Position numbers and translations under genes: made by a program. Positions 25,801 through 34,255 of a stretch of DNA of 64,000 nt are shown piece by piece. The stretch spans positions 1 to 64,000 of the forward strand of contig JAFDVQ010000019.1 of assembly GCA_018268915.1 (NCBI GenBank), in the 5' to 3' direction. Within the stretch, counting starts at the first letter, position 1. Each line of letters starts with the position of its first letter. The notes beneath the pieces are model-generated. The model was not told the origin of the DNA. It was given only the letters and a program-made list of their open reading frames with translations, and did no database searches. This DNA comes from Acidobacteriota bacterium (GTDB taxonomy: Bacteria > Acidobacteriota > Terriglobia > Terriglobales > Acidobacteriaceae).

Positions 25801-26306
25801 ACAACCTCCGCATAAGACGAAAGCGAGCCCTCCTGACTTACGGTGCTCGTTTTGGTTATGCCGTACAACCTCCGCAGTTCCGAGACCAGGCGATTCTCTT
25901 CGCCTGGCGCCATCAACTTTTCTGTGCTCGCCTGGTTGACGAGTTCTGAAGCGTGATAGCCGAGGAGGCGCTCCGCGGAAGGGTTGACATAGGTCAACTT
26001 ACCGTCGATCCCGACCGAAAGGACCAGTGTTCCGGCCGAATCAAGGATGTCCCTAAGTGGATCGCCTGCGTACCGGGCGGCGGCTTGCTGTTCAGCTGCA
26101 TTGTCTGCCAGGACACGCATCAGCACCGCGGCTGTCAGTCCCATGGCGATCATGATCAGCAGCCAGTCGTAACTGGGACCTGCTTCAACCCGAGCAAGAA
26201 TGGCTCCGGCCGCCATCGCTACAGCCAGGATGGAGAGAGAAGACCAGATCGGCGGAGATTGACTCTCAGCGTCCTGCTTCAACTGCTTGGCTTCGCGTGA
26301 GTCCAT
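22839..26306 (-). CDS. Membrane-linked hybrid sensor histidine kinase (PAS-PAS-GAF-PAS-HK-REC-REC)
   Basis: About 1155 residues. Two hydrophobic segments near the N-terminus anchor it. Then come two PAS domains (LTYVNPSAERLLGY and FLYANPAWRTIF), a GAF-like domain, a third PAS (VRFANPAAARLLGA), the HisKA box with the phosphorylated His (VSTVSHELRTPLTSIRGA), an HATPase domain (GSGLGLAICRAIV) and two receiver domains with their Asp residues (IVLDTTLDG and VVLDIGMPNGDG). The first receiver lacks the full acidic pair (IADTNG), so it may be weak. The Met at 26306 is preferred over the upstream Met at 26378, whose added Arg/Gly-rich stretch looks non-coding. Its signal is unknown. Confidence 0.9.
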   Translation of the reverse strand: MDSREAKQLKQDAESQSPPIWSSLSILAVAMAAGAILARVEAGPSYDWLLIMIAMGLTAAVLMRVLADNAAEQQAAARYAGDPLRDILDSAGTLVLSVGIDGKLTYVNPSAERLLGYHASELVNQASTEKLMAPGEENRLVSELRRLYGITKTSTVSQEGSLSSYAEVVHSLAPSQVPTFETHLRRKDGVLFPVRLHISTLRNREGVPTGLVAVALDQSGSGVPSEALKIPRDRYRELFENSSEMIATLDLEGKFLYANPAWRTIFRLDPTAPLENEQFADVFGPGAREEAAGLLKKAQEGITVDRAPVRTEAGDGRILQLEMSLHQRRRAGKPVAIQCLLHDVTQQKQREHRLALQLVVSQIVGENISAEIATKRVLEALCISQGWDVAVKWDVNPEENRLEFSTGWGVPGKDAESLIQESMGVTLAAGGSLPGRAWKEGRLVWASDLSVINATPRVQTALRSKMVSGWAAPVQVGNHVLAVLEFYCHSRIREDRETTAAMETVAGSLAQMLARTRERERAEELSRQQEILLGSVADGICGIDRNGLVRFANPAAARLLGARPQNLIGKPVHQLVHGSAPAEKKCGDDCPLRRATGQRKSVTGEGTIYRSNGTGFPAEFFLNPILDQGRFSGSVLSFRDISQRYALDRMKDEFVSTVSHELRTPLTSIRGALGLLSSGMLGVINEKAANLLRIALNNSERLVRLINDILDLERTQSGREPLAFRQIQLGEIVRQAIDGVQPMADEAGVLLIHDKTQTEVTADPDRLLQVITNLLSNAIKFSPANSAISVMLRSGASGVTLSVIDQGRGIPADKLEAIFGRFQQVDASDSRQKGGSGLGLAICRAIVLQHSGRIWAERNPVRGSTFRVFLPYQPAAAAKHQENSASPAAHGAVLIADTNGTTRPLISEQLARFGYRVVEATTVDQTVAVAHDGVSAIVLDTTLDGINGWEILPLLRREEPEANTPVVLLGVANPQHPPEPNHRKKSDRLFPRPSDDVLLEELVRVICVPGEQARVLVVEDDPELGQVIGEIFRRENTIVHIAGSRQAALDDCLTFLPHMVVLDIGMPNGDGFNVVDWLRQHEDLSKSPLIAYSAHGLTQAERMQLVLGLNHFLAKASVEPEQLEALVLTMLRSPQETEDMVPESAGQGSQLSLEK

Positions 26307-26719
26307 TCGTTTTCGCCGCGCTCCTGCAACCCTCGCCGGATATTCGCCAACTCCGCGTTCACGGAACCGGGCGCCCATACCGGTGCTACAACTTCGCCGC
26401 GCGACAAGCTATGAATCGCACGTGCACTGCGGGGCAGAATTTGTACCGTCCCGCCCTCTTCGCTCGCACTGTTCAGCGAGGATACATGCAATCGACGTCG
26501 AATGTCCCTGGCCTAACCTGCTTGCCAGGCAATTGGAACCATGCGAACGCAAATTGGCTTATCTTGCACCCTCCCATAAATCGCACACCGTTTCAAGCGT
26601 AAGTTACTGAACCCAAGTACGGTTGTACCCAGAACAGCACAGTTTTCCGCTCGGAATCAACCATGTATTTCCGCGGTTGTCACCCGGAACCAAAATCGCA
26701 CAGCCTTATACTGGTTGCC
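26307..26719. other. Divergent intergenic region between hybrid kinase and S1/P1 nuclease
   Basis: This 413-bp stretch has no convincing gene. It must hold the promoters of both flanking genes. The only structured element I see is a short perfect inverted repeat, TTGCC-A-GGCAA, at 26522-26532. Confidence 0.4.
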
Positions 26720-27646
26720 ATGTCGCAGAACCGCACGCGTAACACGCTCTATCTACCTGTCTTTATTCTCGTTGTAAGCACTTTCGTGCATGCTCCATTT
26801 GCTCATGCCTGGGGTAACGAAGGTCATCGGATGATCAATCGCCTGGCGGCTCTGAACCTGCCCCAGGACGCACCTGCGTTTCTACGCTGGGCAGGAGCGA
26901 TCTCCGAGATCGAGTATCTGGGCCCAGAGCCCGACCGCTGGCGTTCCCTCGCCGAGCCTGAACTGCTCGCGGTACAAGCTCCGGAGCACTTCATCGACCT
27001 AGAACTTGCCGATCCTCTAGGACCTCTTGCCCACCGTCGCTTTGATTTCGAGGCTGCTGCCTTCGCCGCTGGACAGCGCCCTGACAAGATCGGCTTACAG
27101 CCGTGGCAGGCGACAGAGATCTGGGAGCGGCTCAAGGCGGCCCTCCGCGAATACCGCCGCCTCTCCGACGCCCATCAGGACACACACGACGTCGAGCAAG
27201 CGGCCATCTTCTACGCGGGTTGGCTTGGCCACTACGTCGGCGACGCCGCGCAGCCCCTCCATACAACTGTTCAATACAACGGCTGGATCGGCCCGAATCC
27301 CAACGGTTACACCACTGATCACAAGATTCACTGGCAATTCGAAGGGCCGTTCGTTGGCGCAAACATTCACGAGGCGGACATACAGCCGCGCTTGTCGTCG
27401 CCCCATGTCCTTGAAGGGGACGTGTTCGATGACTATGTGGCGTACTTGCGCGCGACTTCCAAGTTTGTCGAAAAGGTTTATCAGCTTGAGAAAGCGGGCG
27501 GCTTCAACGGGAACGGCTCCAAGGAATCGCGGGACTTTACCGCGAATAGGCTGGCGGCAGGCGCAAGTATGCTGCGCGACATGATCTATTCCGCCTGGCT
27601 TCGCAGCGCTGACCCTGAACCACAACGGCCCGGTTCAGGCAGTTAA
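26720..27646 (+). CDS. Secreted S1/P1-type zinc nuclease
   Basis: About 308 residues. A signal peptide (basic start, hydrophobic LPVFILVVSTFVHAPF, cleavage after AHA) leaves a mature N-terminal Trp in WGNEGHRM, which in this family binds zinc through its amino group. The second ligand cluster HYVGDAAQPLH and further His/Asp residues complete the tri-zinc site. Such enzymes cut single-stranded DNA and RNA and release 5'-mononucleotides outside the cytoplasm. The start at 26720 gives a good signal peptide; the frame is open to 26663. The nearby nucleoside transporter and salvage genes suggest nutrient scavenging. Confidence 0.9.
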   Translation: MSQNRTRNTLYLPVFILVVSTFVHAPFAHAWGNEGHRMINRLAALNLPQDAPAFLRWAGAISEIEYLGPEPDRWRSLAEPELLAVQAPEHFIDLELADPLGPLAHRRFDFEAAAFAAGQRPDKIGLQPWQATEIWERLKAALREYRRLSDAHQDTHDVEQAAIFYAGWLGHYVGDAAQPLHTTVQYNGWIGPNPNGYTTDHKIHWQFEGPFVGANIHEADIQPRLSSPHVLEGDVFDDYVAYLRATSKFVEKVYQLEKAGGFNGNGSKESRDFTANRLAAGASMLRDMIYSAWLRSADPEPQRPGSGS

Positions 27647-27712
27647 CCCTGCCGTGAATGTCCGTGTTGGCCAAGTGAATTTTGGAAAACAAAGAAATGG
27701 ACCGAAGCTCGC

Positions 27713-28183
27713 TTAGTCGCCCGCTTCCGACTTCGCCAGTACCGGAACTTTGCGCAGCAACGCGGTGAGCACCAGCGTCATCAGCAGCACCATTGGTATC
27801 GCCGTCACAAACCAGGCACCAAAGGCTTGCCCTGCGAGACTTCCCGAAGCCGAAATCAATTTCAGGGGCGAGGTGTGGATCGTCATCGGCTGGTGCATTC
27901 CGACGTGGCTGCCCGATGCGAACATCCATCCACCCAGCCGAACGAAGGGAAACATCAGTGCGATCTGGAGGGGCATGGCAGCATAGTTCGCTGCCTGAAT
28001 CGCTGGAATATTCAGACGCAGACCTAACGCGATCAGAAGACACAGAGCGGTTGGGATGCCTACCATCGGCAGACAACCGATCGCAAACCCGAGCGCGAGC
28101 GTCAGAGCAAGACGCTCAGGTGACACGCCCTGGCTGAGCCAGCCCTCGACCTTCATGCGCATCGCTCTCACTGATCTGCTCAT
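27713..28183 (-). CDS. DUF2062 membrane protein
   Basis: A 156-residue inner-membrane protein with hydrophobic segments around 25-55, 65-85 and 120-145. The GFAIGCLPMVGIPTALCLLIA segment and the following Asn/Ala-rich helix (LNIPAIQAANYAAM) match DUF2062. The molecular function of that family is not established. AAGGAAA precedes the ATG. It is convergent with the S1/P1 nuclease gene. Confidence 0.8.
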   Translation of the reverse strand: MSRSVRAMRMKVEGWLSQGVSPERLALTLALGFAIGCLPMVGIPTALCLLIALGLRLNIPAIQAANYAAMPLQIALMFPFVRLGGWMFASGSHVGMHQPMTIHTSPLKLISASGSLAGQAFGAWFVTAIPMVLLMTLVLTALLRKVPVLAKSEAGD

Positions 28184-28387
28184 CTCTGTTTCCTTACGTT
28201 ATTGGTACGAATCCCGTTCCCGATCGGATGTTGCGTGAAGTTTCCGTGAACTGAACCAATAGTGCACCGAGTGTACTGGCCGTTTCATGCTCAACCGGTA
28301 CGTATCTACCAGCGTAGGATGCATTGGAAACAAAAGGACCTCCCACTTTAGCCGCAGAGGTTCCATCCAAAGTGTCAAATTGTGAGA
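28184..28387. other. Intergenic region upstream of the DUF2062 gene
   Basis: About 200 bp between the end of the leftward udk gene and the start of the leftward DUF2062 gene. It must hold the DUF2062 promoter. I see no recognisable RNA or repeat in it. Confidence 0.3.
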
Positions 28388-29062
28388 TCAGAGCTGAGCC
28401 GGAAGCCGAAAGAGGCCGCGTCTTCTCATTTCGGCGATTACCTGCTCCACTTTCCAATCCAGTGCTGCCGTGCCGTCGACAACAAGATCGGCGTGAACTC
28501 CCGAAGGCCGCACAAAGCTAATGCTCGATGGCCGCACCGTTGTCTCGTATTGCTGTTGGACCGACTCGGGTGACCTGCCACGCTCCACGGTGTCCCGTCT
28601 CAGCCGTCTTTCGAAACAGATGTCATCCGGCGTATCGACATAGATTCGCAAGTGATAAAGCGGCAGAAGATCTCGGTAGTAGAGAGAGAACAGCCCCTCG
28701 ACAAGCACAAACCTTCCCGCGCGAACTGTTTCGGTGTTACTCAGCACGCGCGTGTGGCTCGAAAAGTCATACATCGGCCTCTCAATCGCTTCACCGCGCG
28801 CGAGGGCCGCAACATGTTCGGCCAGCAGGGAACTCTCAATCGACGCAGGATCGTCGAAGTTTTGTTTGATTCGTTCCGAAAAGACGAGATGACTAAGATC
28901 GCAATAGTAGTTGTCGATGGGGAAGTAAATGCCTTCCAGATCACGAGCCAGCTCCGCCGCCAGGGTTGTCTTTCCCGAGCCCGACGCACCGGCGATTCCT
29001 ATGACCACCGGAGGAAACGGCAGTTGCGGTGCTTGTTCTGAACCCGGCCCACTTTCGCTCAC
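28388..29062 (-). CDS. udk: Uridine kinase-family P-loop kinase
   Basis: Phosphorylates uridine and cytidine to UMP and CMP. The Walker A motif GIAGASGSGKTTL is near residues 24-36, followed by FPIDNYYCDLSHL and a DDPASIESSLL segment as in uridine kinases. The GTG at 29062 overlaps the stop of the upstream purine nucleoside phosphorylase gene (GTGA). An ATG at 29092 would add 10 residues and overlap it by 34 bp. The protein of about 224 residues is the usual length. The adjacent phosphorylase fits a nucleoside salvage unit. Confidence 0.87.
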   Translation of the reverse strand: MSESGPGSEQAPQLPFPPVVIGIAGASGSGKTTLAAELARDLEGIYFPIDNYYCDLSHLVFSERIKQNFDDPASIESSLLAEHVAALARGEAIERPMYDFSSHTRVLSNTETVRAGRFVLVEGLFSLYYRDLLPLYHLRIYVDTPDDICFERRLRRDTVERGRSPESVQQQYETTVRPSSISFVRPSGVHADLVVDGTAALDWKVEQVIAEMRRRGLFRLPAQL

Positions 29063-29925
29063 GATTCTGCGTCCACGAGAGCGGCCATCCACATTGCCAG
29101 ACGCTCCAGCAGATCAGCGAGCTTTCGTTCAACCTGCCGTCCTGCCTCAAACACCTCCGCGTGGCTTAACGGAGTTGCGCTCAGTCCAGAAGCGAGGTTG
29201 GTCACGCATGAAATACCGAGGACTTCGATTCCCATGTGCCGTGCCACGATCGTCTCTGGCACAGTGGACATACCCACTAAAGTTGCACCCATCGTCCGGT
29301 ATGCGCGAATCTCCGCAGGCGTCTCGAAGCTCGGACCGCTCACAGCCAGGTACACGCCCTCATCAAGCTTCTCGCCCTCCAGCGCGGCAGCCCTGACTGC
29401 CAGCTCACGCAGCCTCTTGGAGTACGCCTCCGACATGTCGAAAAAGCGCAGCCCGCAATCCCTTCGTTGGAAGGCAAAGCGCGGCTCATTCGGTCCCACC
29501 AGAGGGTTCCAGCCCATCATGTTGATGTGGTCTGCAATCAGGACCAATTGCCCGATGCGGTATTTCTCTGAGATTCCTCCCGCCGCGTTGGTCAGAATCA
29601 CAGCCCGGACTCCCAGCGCTCCCATCACGCGCATCGGAAACGTAACTGCATCCGGCTGATGTCCCTCGTAGTAGTGAACGCGGCCCTGCATAACGACTAC
29701 AGGAGCTCCGCCAAGCGTTCCCGCAACGAGTCGTCCTGAGTGCCCCTCTACTGTAGAACGAGGGAAATTGGGAATGTCTTCGTACGGGATTACGACCGGA
29801 TTTACGACCGATTCGGCGGCAGCGCCGAGCCCTGATCCAAGTACGATTCCGAGATGCGGCTGTAGTCGTCCAAGCCTTCCGCGGACATACTGCGCGGCCT
29901 TCATGACGTCGTCAAAATAGCTCAT
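29059..29925 (-). CDS. Purine nucleoside phosphorylase (trimeric class)
   Basis: A 288-residue enzyme of the PNP/MTAP family, cleaving purine nucleosides with phosphate to base and ribose-1-P. Seen are the phosphate loop GIVLGSGLG (residues 26-34), HSGRLV, GRVHYYEGH, the base site TNAAGGI and GPSFETPAEIRAYR, and VGMSTVPE. This set is typical of the low-molecular-mass class rather than hexameric DeoD. It precedes udk with a coding overlap, so the two are probably one operon. Confidence 0.93.
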   Translation of the reverse strand: MSYFDDVMKAAQYVRGRLGRLQPHLGIVLGSGLGAAAESVVNPVVIPYEDIPNFPRSTVEGHSGRLVAGTLGGAPVVVMQGRVHYYEGHQPDAVTFPMRVMGALGVRAVILTNAAGGISEKYRIGQLVLIADHINMMGWNPLVGPNEPRFAFQRRDCGLRFFDMSEAYSKRLRELAVRAAALEGEKLDEGVYLAVSGPSFETPAEIRAYRTMGATLVGMSTVPETIVARHMGIEVLGISCVTNLASGLSATPLSHAEVFEAGRQVERKLADLLERLAMWMAALVDAES

Positions 29926-30012
29926 ACTTTGCGAATAAGTTCCGATGCTGCGATTCTACAACTGAACAGGATCGCGCTCGTGTGAGCCGACCCTTACCGC
30001 ACGGAGGTCCCC

Positions 30013-30294
30013 ATGTGCCGGAACATCAAACCCCTATTCAACTTTGACCCGCCTGTCACGGATGACGAGATTCGAGCCGCCTCACTCCAGTTCGTTCGCA
30101 AGATCAGCGGCTTCAACAAGCCGTCGAAGGTCAATGAAGAGGCATTCCTCGCGGCGATTGACGAAGTCGCGGCAGCCTCAGCCCGCCTTCTGGCTTCTCT
30201 CGAGACCAATTCGCCAGCCCGGAACCGCGAAGAAGAGGCCGCTAAGGCTCGTCTTCGAAATGAAGAAAGATTCCCCAGGAACGTGACCCAATGA
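30013..30294 (+). CDS. DUF2277 family protein
   Basis: A 93-residue protein beginning MCRNIKPLFNFDPP and containing AASLQFVRKISGFNKPS, the signature of DUF2277. The function of the family is unknown. It is helical and charged with no membrane segment. GAGG lies five bases before the ATG. It overlaps the downstream SemiSWEET-like gene by 4 bp, so they are co-translated. Confidence 0.85.
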   Translation: MCRNIKPLFNFDPPVTDDEIRAASLQFVRKISGFNKPSKVNEEAFLAAIDEVAAASARLLASLETNSPARNREEEAAKARLRNEERFPRNVTQ

Positions 30295-30584
30295 AAGAGA
30301 TCGTCGCGGTTATCTTCGGCCTTGGCTTGCTCGGAAACGCCTTACTCTTTGTGCCGCAGGTGATCGCCGTCTGGCGCAAGAAGAGCGACGAAGGAATTTC
30401 TCTCATTACCTTCGGAGGCTTCAGCGTTCTTCAGATAATCGGAATCATTCATGGGCTCTATCAGCGCGATCCATCGTTGATCTTCGGAATGGCAGCAAGT
30501 TTCTTGACCTGCGGATCCGTCACCGGATTGACGATCTTCTACCGCATGCGCAGGCCGAGTCGATCTGGAGCACCTAGGAGCTAA
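30291..30584 (+). CDS. SemiSWEET/PQ-loop membrane protein
   Basis: A 97-residue protein with three hydrophobic helices (about 5-25, 38-58, 62-82). The first helix ends in the PQ-loop motif FVPQVIAVWRKKS, diagnostic of SemiSWEET-type transporters, which work as dimers and often carry sugars. The substrate is not predictable. The start overlaps the DUF2277 stop (ATGA). Confidence 0.82.
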   Translation: MKEIVAVIFGLGLLGNALLFVPQVIAVWRKKSDEGISLITFGGFSVLQIIGIIHGLYQRDPSLIFGMAASFLTCGSVTGLTIFYRMRRPSRSGAPRS

Positions 30585-30673
30585 GTTTCGCGTACTTCCA
30601 AATGAGCTCAGGAAACCTTCTCGGGGGACCCGCAGCATCTAAGTCATAGTTGTGAGGCCCCCGGAGGTACTCC

Positions 30674-31507
30674 GTGACCCGCATCCAACTCATTCTGACG
30701 TTGGCTCTCCCGCTTACCGCAGCAGTCGCGGCAGCGCAGACACCGCGCGACATGGTCAGACAAGCAGTTCAGGCCGAACTCGCCGCATCGCGAAATGACC
30801 ATTCTCACTGGCTCTATTTCGAATTTGACAGGAAGCCCGAGAAGACTGTGAAGCAGTGGGTCGCCGAGGCTCATTCCGTCAGCATCGAGCGTGTTGTCGA
30901 GAGGGATGGCCAGCCCCTCCCTGATTTTGAGCAGCGTCAGGAGATGAGTGCCTTCATCAATGATCCGGGTGCCCAGAACAAGAAACACAAGAGTAATCAA
31001 CACGACGACGAGCAAGCTGCGGAGCTTCTCAAGATTCTCCCTGACGCTTTCATCTGGACAGTAGAAGGTGAGGGGGGAAGAGAGACGCTACTTCACTTTA
31101 GACCCGATCCTCAGTTCCGCCCGCCTGACCTGGAGGCGCGCGTATTCGCGGCAATGGAAGGCGAGATGGCAATCGATCGCCAGCAGCATCGAATTGCGAC
31201 TCTAAAAGGCCATCTCATTCACGACGTGAAGATTGGCTTCGGTTTCCTAGGTGAGTTGAAGGCAGGAGGCACCTTTAACGTCGAACGCCGCGAGCTCACG
31301 CCTGCTGTCTGGGAGATTGTTGAGACGCACGTGCATATTCAGGGACACTCACTGATATTTAAAACAATCTCTGAAAACGAAGATGACGTGAAGTCTCACT
31401 TCAAGCAGATAGATCAAGGAACTTCGTTAGAGCAGGCCAAACAGGAGCTTCTCCAACTCAACCCCGATCCCGCGAAGGGGGCCACGGCGTCTATTGACGG
31501 TCACTGA
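30674..31507 (+). CDS. Secreted protein of unknown function
   Basis: A 277-residue protein with an N-terminal signal peptide (ILTLALPLTAAVAAAQ) and no further membrane helix, so it is probably periplasmic. The body alternates short strands and turns (HWLYFEFDRKPEK, RIATLKGHLIHDVKIGFG), which recalls the LolA-like beta-sheet folds common in Acidobacteria secreted proteins, but I cannot name a family. The GTG start has GGAGGT five bases upstream. It ends exactly next to the convergent lysozyme-like gene. Confidence 0.75.
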   Translation: MTRIQLILTLALPLTAAVAAAQTPRDMVRQAVQAELAASRNDHSHWLYFEFDRKPEKTVKQWVAEAHSVSIERVVERDGQPLPDFEQRQEMSAFINDPGAQNKKHKSNQHDDEQAAELLKILPDAFIWTVEGEGGRETLLHFRPDPQFRPPDLEARVFAAMEGEMAIDRQQHRIATLKGHLIHDVKIGFGFLGELKAGGTFNVERRELTPAVWEIVETHVHIQGHSLIFKTISENEDDVKSHFKQIDQGTSLEQAKQELLQLNPDPAKGATASIDGH

Positions 31508-32314
31508 TCAATCGCCAGTTTGAGGAGTCGAAGCGGGATGTGATGAAGCTGTCGATTTTGTTGGTACAGTCAGTCGAGGGCGGCCACAAGCTGCCGGGAC
31601 GTTGCGCATTTGCTTAATGAAAACCTTATTGCCAGGCCAGCCCGGTCTCAGGGTCGACCAATAGCTGCTTACGGACATCAAAGGTTTCCTCTGATCGACA
31701 AGCTGATTCTCCAGAATGCTCACACCGCAGAGGAGATTATTGTCCGGCTGCAGGATCGTCTTTCTCGGATCGTGCGGCGGTAAATGTTTATCAGCTCTCC
31801 AATCGAAGTCACAACCATACCTGCGTGAATCTTCATACGTCAGCTGTAGAAGCCCCTGAGCGCGAACCATGCGGTGGCTCACGCCATCCACGACAGCAAC
31901 CTGAGGCTCCGTGTGCTGAACGTCAGCCGTAGCCTGCAAGCCGGCTTCGGCTCCCGCTAATGCTTGAAAGAAGTATGCCCAGAAGGCTCGCCGGTCGGCT
32001 TCGCTGATGCTGCTGTACCGTGGGCAGAACTGAGCAACTTTATGCCCGATCTTCGGCGAGACTAGCTCATCCGGCAAAGCCCTTTCGATTGTCGCGTCCC
32101 ACTCTGGTTGCCACGTATCGTCATCGCCAAGAGCGGCCTTCTCTTCTGCGATAGGAGTGGAAGGTGCCGGTTTGAGCTCTGGTATTGGCGGAGTGGGTGA
32201 GGCGACAGGAGCAGGCGCAGGAGGCTCAGGATTACTACGAAATGCCACGAGTCCCGAGGCCAGTCCGGCTGCGAGCAGACAGACAGCAAGCCGAGTTGAG
32301 CGCCGCATTGTCAC
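31508..32314 (-). CDS. Secreted lysozyme-like/transglycosylase-type protein
   Basis: A 268-residue exported protein. The signal segment (LAVCLLAAGLASGLVAF) is followed by a Pro/Ala-rich linker (about 28-60) and a globular domain with AQGLLQLTYEDSRRYGCDFDW and NNLLCGVSILENQL, a pattern of lysozyme-fold muramidases. A candidate catalytic Glu is in GAEAGLQ. It probably acts on peptidoglycan in the periplasm. The start is the GTG at 32314 or the ATG at 32308; both keep the signal peptide. Confidence 0.68.
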   Translation of the reverse strand: MTMRRSTRLAVCLLAAGLASGLVAFRSNPEPPAPAPVASPTPPIPELKPAPSTPIAEEKAALGDDDTWQPEWDATIERALPDELVSPKIGHKVAQFCPRYSSISEADRRAFWAYFFQALAGAEAGLQATADVQHTEPQVAVVDGVSHRMVRAQGLLQLTYEDSRRYGCDFDWRADKHLPPHDPRKTILQPDNNLLCGVSILENQLVDQRKPLMSVSSYWSTLRPGWPGNKVFIKQMRNVPAACGRPRLTVPTKSTASSHPASTPQTGD

Positions 32315-32430
32315 CCGTTCCGAACCTCCCGTCAGGTGTGATGCCGCGCGCTAAGTCAGCGGTTGGTCATTTGAAGAATGTTTGTGGCTAAGAATATTAA
32401 TATGAGCAAGTTAAGCTAGTGGCAAACGCA

Positions 32431-34086
32431 CTATTTGTTATGTGCAAGATTCTGAGAAACGTGGTAATGGCCGGGCAACCCAGTCACTGCAATCGGTATC
32501 ACCGCGCCGGCGTTTTTCTTCTTGAAGAACGGCGCGAGCGGCTTCAACAGGAACGATTTGAATCCTGTTGCAGTGTGAGAGATGTCGGTATCCATCTTCA
32601 GATTCCCGGTAAGGTGCACCGCATCATCGTGGAATCGGTAGGTGCCGGCGAGCACCGTCTCAGCTCCGGGAGTTCGAAAACGCAAGTGAGATGTGGACGC
32701 AACGCCGTTCTCGATCTTTACCGGACCTTGAAGCGATGAGAGCACATCTGCTCCAGGTTGCGGCGCATCCGGATCGGACGCCAGCCCGGTGTTTTTCCGC
32801 TTGCCCTGGGCACGCTGACTGAAGGCGGAGAGACTCTTCTCCGTATCGTGATCCGTTATCTTCTCCGCCGGCACGTTCAGATTGCCAGTGACTCTCAGCC
32901 TTGCGACAAATCCGTCGCCCGGGGGACCGAGATACGCGTGGCTCTTCAAAGACACTGGGCCGCTTATGGGAACATCGTCGTGAACGAATGGACGCATCAC
33001 ATCCTGCGCTCTTCCGTGATCCACGGTGATGTCGAGATTTGTCTGCTTCGGACTGCCTTCGATCGTACCGACCGCATGAATCTCCGTCTGCCCGATCTTT
33101 ATCTCGATTTCTTGAACCGCGAGGTCTCCATTTGCCGCTTTCAGCGCGCCCTGCAGTGTACCGTCGACTCGCGTCGGTTTTCCGTCCTGTACAGCAAAGT
33201 TCGGAGTTGTCTGGGACGCTTCTACTTGCATCTGCTGGAGGGAGCCTTTGAACTCACCTCGCGAGTCAAGCGTGCCGCTGATTTCTCCAACATCGTGCAG
33301 ATTCACTCCCGTAAACGCAAACGTACCGCTCAGCGGAGTGGCGTCGAAGTTGTGTTCGGGGATCGGTCCCATGCTGCCTCTGGCGATGATTCTGCCGTGA
33401 GGGATCGCATTCTGCATGTCCACCGCATAGGTGAATGCCTCGCCTTTATGTAGGTTCGTTATCTCCACTTGCTTGATAGGAAACTCAAGCGGCGTTCCGC
33501 TCTGGCGAAGAACTTCGAGAAGGCTGTCATGCACAGCCAGCCGTTCGATGATCGTGTCCGGTCCCGTGAACTCTTTTGAGCTTCCGGCAGGGAAGCTTAG
33601 CCTGCTCTCATCTCCGCCGACCGCCGGGACGACGATGTGAAATCCAGTAATATCCACCTGCTGTACTCGCTGGCGGAGCATGACTAGATCGGACCATGTG
33701 CCAACGACCCTCATCGAATCGATCCGTCCTAACGGCGGTGCGCCGGCTGGAGATGTCTTTCTTCGGATGGTGATTCCTGTTGCCTCAAAGCCTGGACGAG
33801 GGAAATAAACGCGATGATAGCCCGTGAACTTCACGTCGCTGGTGAGTACATCTTCGAGCATCGCGTGTATTTTGCGATGCCGGTAAGGCCAGTTAGCTGT
33901 GACGAACACCGTCGCGGCGGCAAGCAGGGCTCCCCCGGCAACGATCGAGATGTGGACCCACAAAGGGGCCTCGTGCCAGATGCTCCGGACCTTGCCGCCA
34001 ATCCTCTGCTTCTTTGGCCCCCGCTCAGGCGCATGAGAATTCGGAGGGTCGTCATGTACAGGTTGAACTAGAGAAGAATGAGCCAT
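32431..34086 (-). CDS. AsmA-like membrane-anchored protein
   Basis: A 551-residue protein with a short cytoplasmic tail, one membrane helix (about 44-66) and a long periplasmic part made of repeating beta-strands. IDSMRVVGTWSDLVM, FAFTGVNLHDVGEISG and the C-terminal IENGVASTSHLRFRTPG, then LTGNLKMDTDISHTATGF are typical of the AsmA/YhdP class, which are thought to help move lipids to the outer membrane. The N-terminal tail is unusually Pro-rich. No operon partner is close. Confidence 0.75.
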   Translation of the reverse strand: MAHSSLVQPVHDDPPNSHAPERGPKKQRIGGKVRSIWHEAPLWVHISIVAGGALLAAATVFVTANWPYRHRKIHAMLEDVLTSDVKFTGYHRVYFPRPGFEATGITIRRKTSPAGAPPLGRIDSMRVVGTWSDLVMLRQRVQQVDITGFHIVVPAVGGDESRLSFPAGSSKEFTGPDTIIERLAVHDSLLEVLRQSGTPLEFPIKQVEITNLHKGEAFTYAVDMQNAIPHGRIIARGSMGPIPEHNFDATPLSGTFAFTGVNLHDVGEISGTLDSRGEFKGSLQQMQVEASQTTPNFAVQDGKPTRVDGTLQGALKAANGDLAVQEIEIKIGQTEIHAVGTIEGSPKQTNLDITVDHGRAQDVMRPFVHDDVPISGPVSLKSHAYLGPPGDGFVARLRVTGNLNVPAEKITDHDTEKSLSAFSQRAQGKRKNTGLASDPDAPQPGADVLSSLQGPVKIENGVASTSHLRFRTPGAETVLAGTYRFHDDAVHLTGNLKMDTDISHTATGFKSFLLKPLAPFFKKKNAGAVIPIAVTGLPGHYHVSQNLAHNK

Positions 34087-34255
34087 AGTCTTTCGTGCCG
34101 TGCCGCAGGGATATGAATTTCCCGCTAAGGAAAGGAACTCTGCGATGCGTCAGCACAAGGAGGGGGGTCTTGGCTCGCAGAGCCTGCTGTTTTGAAGCGC
34201 AATTCGATTTGCTCGTTGCCCTGTGGAATAGACGCGCGCTTCTAGCTGGCTGACT

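Noticed and set aside
28194..28457. Small reverse frame overlapping the 3' end of udk and the following gap
   Set aside because: Most of it shadows udk in another frame; no ribosome site and no membrane or domain pattern.
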